NCBI GenBank assembly: GCA_035048485.1
Contig: CM068588.1
Location: forward strand, 30,502,769 to 30,566,768
DNA: 64,000 nt
From: Pteria penguin
Lineage: Eukaryota > Mollusca > Bivalvia > Pterioida > Pteriidae
Direction: 5' to 3'
Below, one piece after another: positions 46,940 to 58,900 of the stretch. The position numbers were made by a program, and so were the translations under genes. How positions within the stretch are numbered: the first letter of the stretch is position 1; every line of letters starts with the position of its first letter. The notes beneath the pieces were generated by a model. That model was not told the origin of the DNA. It saw nothing but the letters and a program-made list of their open reading frames with translations, and made no database searches.

Positions 46940-47062
46940 TTCAAACAGAGCGCCATCTATGAGGAAGTACAAAGATGCTCAAAATGGACGATATTTACGC
47001 GATTTCGCGCATATAATGACCGTGCAAGTATCTTGATTTCGATGTTTTATTCCTGGATCTTG
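46940..47062 (+). promoter_or_regulatory. Candidate NRF1 first (non-coding) exon and core promoter
   Basis: GC rises locally (ACGCGATTTCGCGC near 46998). A strong splice donor TTG|GTAAGTTT begins at 47063. NRF1 genes in other animals have non-coding 5' exons, and the first coding exon at 49721 begins with an acceptor, so an upstream exon is required. This is the best donor I saw. The transcription start cannot be fixed from sequence. Confidence 0.4.
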
Positions 47063-47203
47063 GTAAGTTTATCATTCGTCAATGGACCATTCCTACAGTT
47101 TTTCAATGTTTAAATAACAATTTTTGTGTCTAAAATTTCGAATAAGAAAGATGACCATTACTTAGTTTGAAGAAGTCAACCCCCCTTCTTGACGGCGAAA
47201 ATC

Positions 47204-47211
47204 CACTTCCG
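47204..47211 (+). promoter_or_regulatory. ETS-type site
   Basis: CACTTCCG, the core bound by ETS/GABP factors, lies between the candidate first exon and the GC-rich patch. Short motif; context is its only support. Confidence 0.3.
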
Positions 47212-47446
47212 CTTTATCGAGTTCCAAATACGTCCAGTAGAAACCTACATGACAAGAACAGTTGATGTATTTAATCAAAGAAACATAGAATATCTCCAAA
47301 TGTAGTGGTTGTTTACATGTTCCACATTAAATTATGTTATTTTCAGAAGGTGAATACGGACAACTACCTTCTGTCCGTTTTCGAGTGACGCGCAAGTCGC
47401 AGCGCAGCGCAGCCGCAGGTCCTCATTTTCAGTCGGACTGTACCCT

Positions 47447-47456
47447 TGCGCACGCA
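47447..47456. promoter_or_regulatory. NRF1-type binding site in the NRF1 5' region
   Basis: TGCGCACGCA, within the near-palindrome CTTGCG-CA-CGCAAG. It matches the NRF1 consensus YGCGCAYGCGCR at 10 of 12 positions. Half-sites CGCGCA also occur at 47389-47394 and 47006-47011. The surrounding 47385-47460 patch is the most GC- and CpG-rich in the neighbourhood. Confidence 0.5.
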
Positions 47457-49720
47457 AGTGGCTAAGTGCAGACGAAAACATTTTATATTAAATATATTTT
47501 TATAATGGTTTTTTTTATCTACTTTCATTATTTGTCTGTTTTAAAAAGATTTTCAATACATAATTAAAAAGTTGACCAGATTTATTTCCCTTTCATATGT
47601 TATTAGCAGATACAGGCATTTTAGCTTAAAAATTGTTTTTATTGAATAATTATTGAAATAATTTAATAAAGAAGTCAAGAGTAACCAGAGTCTAAGTCTA
47701 GAGTGAATCAAGATAGCTGAATCTAATCAGGGACATATATATAACACATGTCCCTGATCTAATCAAGTTCAACTCATTTACATTAATGTAAACATTCAGT
47801 GGCTTCTTTTTACTCCACTGATCTCTCCCACCCTTGTTACAGTTTACTAGCTCCTTCTTATGCTCCTTTTACAATATACATGTAGGTTGGTTTGATTCTA
47901 TTGCAATATATTGGAGATATCTGTAGTGTAGCTTTTGATCCTGGTAACAATTTGCTGTCCTTACGTGTGGAGTTTTCGTCACAGATAAATGCCTGGTGTC
48001 GGTATCAATCCATTCTTGAAGTCGCATTGGTCACATGACACAGCATCAAATGTGCACCTTTTTTGTTGGGGAATTATAGTTTCTGCACTTATCGTAACGC
48101 TTTATGCGAAGAATCAGATATTATGAAATCTTATTACTTCAAACTGCATTCAATAATTTGAAGAAAGTTGCATTACTGGTAAACACAGAGCTTATAATTA
48201 TCCCCTAGGTCATCATCCGAATGTTTTGGCTTATATTTTCTTCATTTATATAGATTTATTATTGCGATGTCAATACTGAGAAAGTGTCATGCATGCAGCA
48301 GGGTTAATTCAAGTGAGATTCTTTAAACTTTTGTAGTACGTACATGCTTCTCCTGGAGGTTGCATGATTATGTTGTCCCTCAAAGTTTCAGGATGTATTA
48401 GTGGAGTTAGAGGTGATAAAGGATATGACAATGTTTTGTTGTGATTTCTGCCTCATCCCAGAGAAATGGTTTGCTTTGGTAAGAAAGGCAGTGAGGACAT
48501 ACTGCAGAATTATCAAATGTATGGGCACGATGGATAGTTTTCCTATTTTGTTTACTATTGATGAAATTTACTTTTAAAAAGAGAATAAGTATTTTGTCTA
48601 TAGTCTTGAGTAGGGTATACCATCTACACCAGGCCACAGTGACTTACAATATTTATATACAATTAACTGTGATATTTTCGGCATGTACTGGTGTAATTTT
48701 GCTGGTGGGTCCAGTCTTAGTATATACATGTATACATGTATCTAGAAGTTTAAGTAAACACCTCTCCGGAAGTCACTATTGTGTGTCTCATGATGCAAGA
48801 CCAGCAATGTTTGGGCACTAGTTTTCCTCATATGCAGTGTTTGATTTTAAAAGAAGGTAGGCAGCTGAGATGATTAGTTAATTTGGACTTGTTGACATAA
48901 AGCTAGACTGATATACAAAAACTCTAAGGTTTCACTTCAGTGAACAGGGATACAAGTGATGTCGTTTTTGACAGCTATAAGAACAGCACACTGTTCATCT
49001 TTTCTAGCTCTTGTAAAGACATTGCAAGTTTGACGTAGGTAATATTTCTGGAGAAAATGTTTTGCATTTCTGTACCAATAATGATATTTGCATTGGTCTG
49101 AGTTGTCTTTGAAGTTTATAGACAAATGAGCACTGAGCTGAACAAAGCATTATCAGAGTAGCTGATAATCTGGAACTTTATCATCAGTGTCCAAATCTGG
49201 GCTTTACATTGCACCTAATGAGGGTAAGACTGCAGGGATGATACAGGTGTCAGCCATATAGTGATAGTTCTGTTATATCTATAAACTGTCATTGTAAAAA
49301 AATATACAGACAGAGTAGTTTGGGCAAGGATAATGAAGCTGAGTATGCATTCTCTTTATGACAAGACTATGACACCTATTGTTTTTTATACTTGTAAGTG
49401 TTACTCCATTTTACTGGGTAGTACATAATTTTTGCTGTCTTGAAATAAGCGACAGGCATAATTTGCAACATAATTACATAGGCATTGCCCTTGTTGACTT
49501 GTTTGTCCATTATTTCATGATGATGTATCACATGTATTACAGAAGAATAATTTTAAAAAGTAATATATTTAGGATGTAGTTTCTCCAGACATCAGTGTAT
49601 ACCTGTTTATATTTATTTTCTAGCATTCACAGGATAGTGTTAGTAATACTTTGTATACATTAGAACCTTGTATTAACTTAAAATAATGATGAATAAATTA
49701 GTGATAATTATCATTTACAG

Positions 49721-49988
49721 AAGGACACATCATTCATGACTAGTTAGCTAGTATTTACAACCCCTGCCATCATGATGAATTCCATCATTACCTCTACCGT
49801 TTCCACATCTGACGGTGGCACCCTTACTATATCCACACCTAATATAAATATTGTGAATGTGGACCATGAAGACATGAGTGGAGATGACATTAGTGAACCC
49901 AGTTCACCAGAAAGCTCTTTTGACACATCAGATTTACTTGGCCCCGATGGAATGCAAGATGAAGTGACTGTTCAGCTAGCGTCATCAG
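49721..49988 (+). CDS. NRF1: NRF1 first coding exon with 51-nt 5' UTR
   Basis: The acceptor TCATTTACAG ends at 49720. The ATG is at 49772 (MMNSIITSTVS). Encodes residues 1-73, including an acidic DMSGDDISEPSSPESSFDTS stretch as in other NRF1 N-termini. The second ATG directly follows the first. The donor is gtatgt. Confidence 0.93.
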
Positions 49989-52900
49989 GTATGTGGTTTC
50001 TTTTAAATTACATAAACATGTGACAATCATTTATGGTAATTTTCAGATTGTTAGACATGAAAGATGATTGTATTTTGTTTTTATACAGAGTCACAAAGGT
50101 AGGGGTACATGTATAATGAAATGATCCCATCTGTCTGTCTTTGTATCGGTTGGTCAGTCAGTAGGTGAGTGAGTCTGTCTGTCTGTGTGTCATAACTTGA
50201 TTATGTTGTTTATTGTAAGGAGTCCAATCTTCTCAATACATTTTTGAATGACTAGTTCACAGACTAATTTTACTAGCCTGTTGTATAGTTTGTTAGGCAA
50301 GTTTTACTAGCATGTAAGAATCTGTAACATTTTTTATGATATATACATGCAAATATATAAATGTTTCAAACAGAATGTAACTGATTATAATATTCTGAGA
50401 AATATTTATGCTCCCTGCAAAATTTTAGGGGAGCTTATAGTTGTTTTTTTTTGTACATCTGTTTGTCCATCCCTCCACCTATCCATCATATTATTTAATC
50501 CATTGATCAGACTTTCATCATATTTTACACAAATGTCCCATGGGACATGACTCCAGAACAAAGGTCATTTATTGTCATTTCTTAATGTTTAAATTAACTC
50601 AGTATATATACCTTAATATTGACACCATATCTTTTAAACCATTCACCAGAATTTGTATCATATTACACATAAATGTTCCTTGGGAGAAAGACTTTTGGAT
50701 AAAGGTCACTGAAGATCATTTTTGTAAGGTCATGGTCACTCAGACTCAGCATATATAACAAAGATATTGGAAAGGCCTTTATAAGTTTATTTCAGCATAC
50801 ATGTACCTCATTGATTGTTTATCAGAATTTTATCATGTGTCACACAAATGTTTCTTTAAACAAGTATTCCTTGGTCAAGGGACTTTTGGACATTCAATAC
50901 TCACTCAAAGTCACAATCGTAAATAACATAAATGCCTTAATTTCAGGAATTTACCAACATTTCAGGATAGCTCTACAAAAAAATTGTCATTGTTTTGATG
51001 AAGTTCAGGGAGCATCCATCAGTTTTATTGATGTTCTTGTAATAGATTGTCAAAATAATTCTTATGTTTTTTAATCTGATTATAAGTTATTTCTATTTCA
51101 AGTTGTTAGCTATATCTTTTTCTTCTCAAAAATAATTTTTAGATAATATGAAACCAAAGCAGTAAATGATAAACCTGATTTCCTGACCAGAAAGTGTATC
51201 GCGGTACATATTGTATCTTTGTTCAGTTATCATAATATGTATCGTATTGTGAGAATCTATAACTTCACATCTCTATCTACTATCAAGATGTATGTATATA
51301 GAGCTACAGATTTGACATCTACATCATGTATATTACACAATCTAAAAAACCTTATGTAATAGAAAACATAAATTGACAATTGCATTTAAGGTTCTTTATT
51401 ATTGGCTTAGTATGTCCATTACCCAGATGCTAGACTTGACATTACAATGCTTTACACTAAGGATAGGGAGCAGACAAGTTTTTAGGCAGGTTTTGAAATC
51501 TGTGTGGTAAATGAATATATGACTTGCATTGTTGTAGATTTTAAAATGTTCCAAATTCTAAAGTTTTCAGCATTTTTTTTTCAGGTACAGTAGGCATGGC
51601 TGCTGCAGCAGCAATAGCCAGTGGGAAAAAGAGAAAGAGACCCCATATCTTTGAAACTAACCCTTCCATACGCAAGCGACAACAGACAAGATTATTAAGG
51701 TGAAATCTAATTCTATAAAATTGTTTTTTAATGTTTTTGCATTATCTTGGGTATGTCAAAATATTTTAATTTTGTTCCTCACATAAACTCTTGACAAAAG
51801 TTGCCATTCAAAAACTCATTCACTCACAATAAAACTTACTTTATTTTTTAAATAAAATCATACAATTTAATCGCTTTGATTGAATTTCAAAGTAAATGTT
51901 CATCTTTTTAATTACTCATTCCTATAAGAGATGATAAAAAGAAACGTACATATATTGCAAAGAAGGAAAAATATGATAACATGTACTAGTAACTTCTAGT
52001 TTTCAATGCAGAACATTCATATATACACTGTATATGTAATTAGGGAATAAACTTAACCGAAATTTTTACGGCTCGTAAGACTCAGGATCTACGGGCCCAC
52101 ACCAGTATTTATGAGCCCACACTGAAACCATTCAAAAATTGCAAGAAAAAGTAATTGTCCAGTTTTGTCGGTGATACATTTCCTTTCATGGGAATGGCGA
52201 TATAACTTCCCAACTGGGCTTGTCTGGCCATAATTTAAAGGTCAAAGAAAGGTAATTAATGAGAGCCGTGATTGGCTGATGTGGTGTAGGGAGAGAGGGA
52301 CTACTATTTCAATGTATCAGGAGCTGTAATTGGATGAAATTATTTGATCTATGTATAATTAAAGATTGATTCTGCTGTAAAATCATGAATTTTTATCTCA
52401 TTTCGCTAATGTAAAAATTTAATGACCTAAAAAGGGGTGGTTGTTTACATTTGAATTTTGGCCAGTTTTTGGGGGTATCCCCCTTCCAGCATGATTTTCT
52501 CGAAATTAAGGTGGATAACCTATGGTAAACTGTTAAAATTCTGATAGAGGAGGGTCTGACAAACATTTTGATATGTGGATTATATATAGCTGAAATGTAA
52601 GATGTTGTGTAAATCTTGCTGGAAGTTCGGTATTTTAACATGGGACCCTATGGGAAATGGAATTACTATGCATTGACCTATACAAACGTGAAACCGGATA
52701 TTGCTAACTAACAAATGAAAAGAACCTGTCTAGATTTGAATCATCTAGACCCTTACTTCCTCTTACTCAGTGACAGAATTAAGTGTCTAGGTGATTCAGA
52801 TTAGAATTCAAAAAGAAAACGGCCAATTCGTCTTGCAGATTTTTCGTTCGCCACGCAGGCGAGTAGGAAGTGTTTCTTAATCGTCCACAACAAATTTTAC

Positions 52901-55900
52901 TCGTCTTTGGCGAGTGGGCGAACGTTAAGTTTATTCCCTGGTAATATTAATGTGCTGCTTACGAAAATTTTACCTAACTGGATCTGCATGTTTCACTTTG
53001 AACCAATCAAGTACATGTATTAATCACTCAACCTTGAGCTCTGATATCGACTATTGTTACTTTAAGGGTTTTTGCAAGGAATCATAAAATCATAAATCCT
53101 TGACATTGTGACAGTATATTTCATGAATACATGTAAGACTGCAGAGTACTGTCTTTATGATTATTTTCGTGATGTATACCAAGGGCACCAGTATGTCTTG
53201 TTTCTGATTGATTAGAACTTTATTTGATAAGTTAGGCATTTAGCTTTATTAGTAATTACTAATATTACTACATGTATTAGTATTTGGGGTTAAAGCACAT
53301 TGCTTGAGTTCATTGTGGCTTACTGTACCACTGTCATATTCACAGCATGGATTATATACCAGTGAATATGAAATTGTGAAACATTTAACAGGACAATCAG
53401 TCTGGTAAACTAGGGCGATTCACCAGACCGAAGCAACTTTTACCAGACGGAAAACAAAATATACATTTTAAGAAAGATGGTCACTAAAATCATACAACGA
53501 CTGCTCAATTTAATTTTTGATTGGTTTATTGCGAATCTCTGGCAAGTAAAAACACATCTCTGCAGGTGTCTTCTTTTTTATACGCCTGCATTTAAAAATG
53601 TGGGAGAATTATGCTATACCGCTGATGTCTGTCCGTCCATCCATCCTTGTCCGGGCTTCTCCTCCTTAACTAAAGGGGAAACAAAACTTTTGAAGGTGTC
53701 ATATGAAAGAGTGTGGCTTGTAGTTGTGCATGTGGGTTTCAAAGTTGGGGTCAGACCCCTGGGGTGGGGGAAATGGGCGGGGTCAGAAAAGCTTGTCCGG
53801 GCTTCCCTTCCTTAACTAAAGGAGGAACAAAACTTTTGATGGTGTCATATGAAAGGATGTGGCTTGTAGTTGTGCACGTGGGTTTCAAAGTTGGGGTCAG
53901 GCCCCTGGGGTGGGGGAAAATGGGCAGGGTCGGAAAAGCTTGAAAGGGCTTCTACTCCTTAACTAAAGGGGGAACAAAAGTTTTGATGGTGTCATATGAA
54001 AGGATGTGGCTTGTAGTTGTGCATGTGGGTTTCAAAGTTGGGGTCAGGCCTCTGGGATGGTGGAAAATGGGCGGGGTCGGAAAAGTTTGTCCGGGCTTCT
54101 CCTCCTTAACTAATGGGGGAACAAAATTTTTGATGGTGTCATATGAAAGGGTGTGGCTTGTAATTGTGCATGTGGGTTTCAAAGTTGAGGTCAGGCCCCT
54201 GGGGTGGTGAAAATTTGGCAGGGTCGGAAAAGCTTGTCCGGGCTTCTGCTCCTTAACTAAAGGGGAACAAAACTTTTGATGGTGTCATATGAAAGGATGT
54301 GGCTTTAAGACCACATTTAAACATGATGCGGGTGTATCATGCACCCGTTAGCGGTGCCCTATTTTTAACAAAACCAGTACAATGATGGTCAACATTTTTT
54401 CCCTATATAAATGAATGGGCCTTTAAATCTTTTGTTTCTGTTTAAGCTTTTGTTCATCTTCACCGGACAATCGATTCGGAAATTTAAGGTTATTTACGGG
54501 ACAGACGGTATTATTACTGGACTTGTCCGTTTGTCCGATGATATTTCATTTTCACTGATATACGAATGCATTTACAAATAACTATGAATTCAGTAGTATA
54601 TATTTAATTCTGTTTAAAAATTAATTTTATACTTTTACAGGAAATTGAAGACATGCATAGAGGAGTATACGACCAGGGTTGGTCAACAAGCTGTAATTCT
54701 GTGCTGTACTCCAGGCAAAACTCAGAACAATAACAACTATAAAGTATTTGGTTCTCAGCCCTTAGAAACGGTGGTAAGTAATGAGGAGAATTTGACCATA
54801 TTCATTCCAGTAATGTGCTTGTAATTTAATACTGCTTGCAGGAAGTTGCAATAACTGAAAAAACAAAAGCAGTTCGGGTTAAAATACAAGAGGATTTCAA
54901 GTACTATTTTGCTACATGCAACATTTAAGAGAATACCAAAACTTTAAAATTTTACGGCAAAGCTCCATAACCATAGTATGGTTCAACAGGGCTGATTCAA
55001 AATACTTCAAATAAATATTTAGGTTTGTTTGAAGTACATGTACCTTTAATATCTTCATATACATAATCAGTGAGTGACTTCAAGTTCAACTTGTAAATTT
55101 GATCCTAATCATACTAATCTATTTGGGTTTTGCATAATATGACCTATAGGCGATTTTCCCATATTCTGTTGATTCTCATTTTCTTAATCACAGACAACTT
55201 CAACATCAGTTGAATCAAACTAATTTCTAAAGACGTCATTCATCTGTACTAAAAATTCATTTAAAAATGTTTACTTTTATTAATTATAAATATGTATTTT
55301 TTTATGGTATCTTTTAAAGATTGGCTTATCCAGAGGGATTCATACCTTGTTTCTTTTTATCTCCATGTGTTCTCATTCTTTTTCATACATGTGTATATAC
55401 ATTATAATGTAGAAAAACTAGTGTGCATATATTATTTATGTATTTTTCTGTACATATTTGTGTATATTGTATATGTATTTTTGTGTGCATATTTGTGTAT
55501 GTTTTAGTAAATGTAATTTTCTTTACATATATTATCCATGAGAGAGAATTAAACATCATAGTTTATAAAGTAAATATGAGTAATATAGATGTTGTTATAT
55601 CAGGTACGAAACTGTAAGAATGTAGTACTGGATGATTTGGAATGTACCTTAGCAGAACAACTTCCTTCTAACCAAGATAATTCAACCGTACATGAATTAC
55701 CTCCTCTATCCATAGATGGCATACCAACATCTGTCGATAAAATGACACAGGTAAGTGTAACAGTACTTTAAGACAGGAATTTTATGTATTACACTGGTAA
55801 AGAATAGCTTATATTCATTAAAGATGTAAGGGTATTTGAGATGTATTTTTCAAATTTAATTATTTTGAAAATAAAAGAAAGGTAATTATTGTATGAAAGT

Positions 55901-58900
55901 GTTATGTATGATACACAAACCATATTTGAAAGCTGTGTAGTAGATATTTTTACCTTAAAGAAGAATAAAAATCTGTTGACAATGTAGATCACATATTTAA
56001 TTTGCAATACATGTTTTTAATGATTAAGAAATAAGTCATGCAAAGGATGTAAACTTTTTATTGTTCTTGACATCTTGTCCCAATTGTTGGTGTGGGAGGG
56101 GGGGGGGAAGGGAAATGTGATGTGATGATATTATGCATTATGCACAAATCAATACAATAGTAATTTGATTAATACATGACCTTAAACACAATTAATTTCA
56201 GGCCCAGCTTAGGACATTTATCCCGGAGATGCTGAAGTTTTCTATGAACAGGAGTAAGCCTGGTTGGGGTAAGATAGAATATAAACCTGTTTGGTGGCCT
56301 GACTCAGTACCGTGGGCAAATGTTAGAAGTGATGTTCGTTCACCCCAACAGAAGAAAGAGGTGAGAATCCTATCGCCACAAAGAATACTGAGTAGGAGAT
56401 GTATTTTTTTTAAATATGAAAATGTATACACACAATTCTAATGACCCTCTAGCATGCAGCACTGCATTTAACAGTGGTGAAATTCTCATTAATACAAAAA
56501 TCATACAATATTGTGAAAAACAATGCATTTCACAATAAGGTACCTAGTCAAGGTATATCATTGTCATTCTGTGTCTTTTCTGACTTTTTTGAGAGCATCA
56601 TAAATTTATTAGATTTTACTACTTTGCAGACAGTTAACATTGTGCTCAGAAGTTGTTTAATTGAGAGAAATTTTGAAGCTAAATATGCTTTATTCTTGTT
56701 AATTTGAGAACATTAATGATTTCTTATAATTTTTCCATACTTCATACTGAATAAAATTATAAATGGGGGTCTAGTTACAGTACACATAAAAGGCTATAAT
56801 ATAAAATTAACAGAAATTGTTATAATACATGTAGTTTTGTTGTAATTCAGATGATATATTGAATATGTTTATAAGATTTATAAAAAATTAAATTGATATT
56901 TGTATATCAAATTTAGTACATGTACGTAATATTGTTATATGCCATAATTTGAGATTAGTCTATGGGAGTTTGTTCTACACAAGTATTTCGTTTTCAGGTT
57001 TCATGGACAGAGGCACTACGAACTATAGTCTTTAACTGCTACAAACATCATGGACGTGAGGATCTCCTTCATGTTTTTGAAGTCTCAGATCAACCTAATA
57101 TAACACAGTCTCAGAATAGAACCATGTTTCAAACCATCAATAATCCTGATGGTACGGTTTCAATAATTCAAATAGATACAGTGCCCAATCAAGTAGTAAC
57201 ATTACCAGATGGGACACAGGCTACTGTGGTTCATACAGTAAGTATTTCATATTTATAGTATTACTTTAGTCAAATTGGATTCTTTCTGGAGTGGATTAAT
57301 GAAAAAGTGAGATGTATAAAGTATATTTTTTAAAAGTCTGGTCCTGAACCTGAGTGTCAGGTGCTTGGCGCTTGAGATAGAGGTTCCTGGTCTTCTGAGG
57401 CTTGTTGGTGGTCTATAATTTGGATAAGGTTCATGGTAGATGTAGCATGACGTAATCACTTGCCGCTTCAGATGTGTCCTCTACGTTAGTCTAAATATGT
57501 GTGCTTTATATGAGGCAGATGCTGTCACTATGTAAGTGTGTTAGTCTTGGTGTGACATAAAACAAGAATCAAACAAACAAAATGGAAAGAATATGAATTC
57601 ATCGTAGTGTGTCTTGTGATATGTACAATATCAACATTATCTTACACCAAATGTAGGTCTTTTGAAAATTCTATTGGTCTGGTAAACCTTGTTAGGTTAG
57701 TTCACAGACAGTCCAGTACAAGAAAAAGATTTTGCATACATATTTAAGATAGTGCAGACAGGCAGATATCTGGTGCCATATGTGCTAAAATTCATAAACC
57801 CTTGGAGTACTTGTAAGTCTCGCATAGCGTAAATTTATGAGTGATATCATAATTATGAAATGGTGTAGCTGTATATTTACATGTGATTCACTCTTTCATT
57901 GTGTATAAGACATAATAACATAGTCATTTTATATTTTACCAGTAACTTAAGAGTACCCTTAGGGCACTCGTAGATTTACGAGTGATATCATACATAAATG
58001 ACATCTGTGTCATTTTGTTCATATAACGTCATCTGACAGTTACTTGTAAGTTACTCGTGGCTGCATTATTATTTCTTATACACAATGAAAGAGCATTATG
58101 GCAAGAGAAAGAGAGTATTGAAAAAATCGAAAGATGCAAAGAAAAGGCACTCTTTAAGTAAAAGTATTAATGGTAAATTAGTATCGGTAGAACTACGCAG
58201 TGCATATGTTGCATAATCAATAATATCAATTTTCATATTTTTGCTGTTCTAGATTCAAGATGGTGTACCTTTACATGAGGCAAATCAAGCTGTAAAAACA
58301 TTATCTGATGTAGCAACTAGCCAGAATGATGGTAATAATTTGTCACTGACACCAGTTAGTGTAGAGATGAATAATGATACAGTTCGACATAGTATTGCTA
58401 CAATATCGGAAGATGGACATATAGTATTGGCGGGTGATGATATTGGATCCACATCAGGTAGAGACATATTTGTCTAGGTTGAAAAAACACATGGCATGGG
58501 AGGGTAGTGAGGAGAGCTTGTATTAATGTTGTTGTATCTCAAGTTGTAGTTGATCCTCTTCGAAATATGAAAACCAGATGAGGAAGGTTGGAATCCTATG
58601 GATTTTAGAGTAGGTATTTCAAAGGTATTGCAACTTGAAATTATGTCAACCATACTATTGCTAGTATTTTAACATGTGTCATTTGTGGCATTTGCAGTAT
58701 AGTCAACATCACCAAAATACTTTGTTTTTGTTTAAAAATATCATAATGTCTACACTGTGGTTGAAGTCTGTGAGTAAAACTGGGAAAGAAAAATTAATTC
58801 CAGAAAAGGTTTTGGCACATTAGATTTTGTTTTCTCTCCAGAAAATGGATCAGTAACTTCATAGTTCGCCAGAACGAATGTCTGGAGAGCTATAATTGTC

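Larger units (their letters stand above)
47063..49720 (+). other. Probable NRF1 5' intron
   Basis: Besides the GC-rich patch it holds a CAGGGACATATATA...CATGTCCCTG palindrome at about 47728-47759 and otherwise ordinary AT-rich sequence. No coding exon recognised. Confidence 0.45.

Noticed and set aside
53477..54210. Series of 70-110-codon frames with a repeated VVVHVGFKVGVRPLGW phrase
   Set aside because: An artefact of the 146-bp tandem repeat, whose period is not a multiple of three. Frames are open on both strands.
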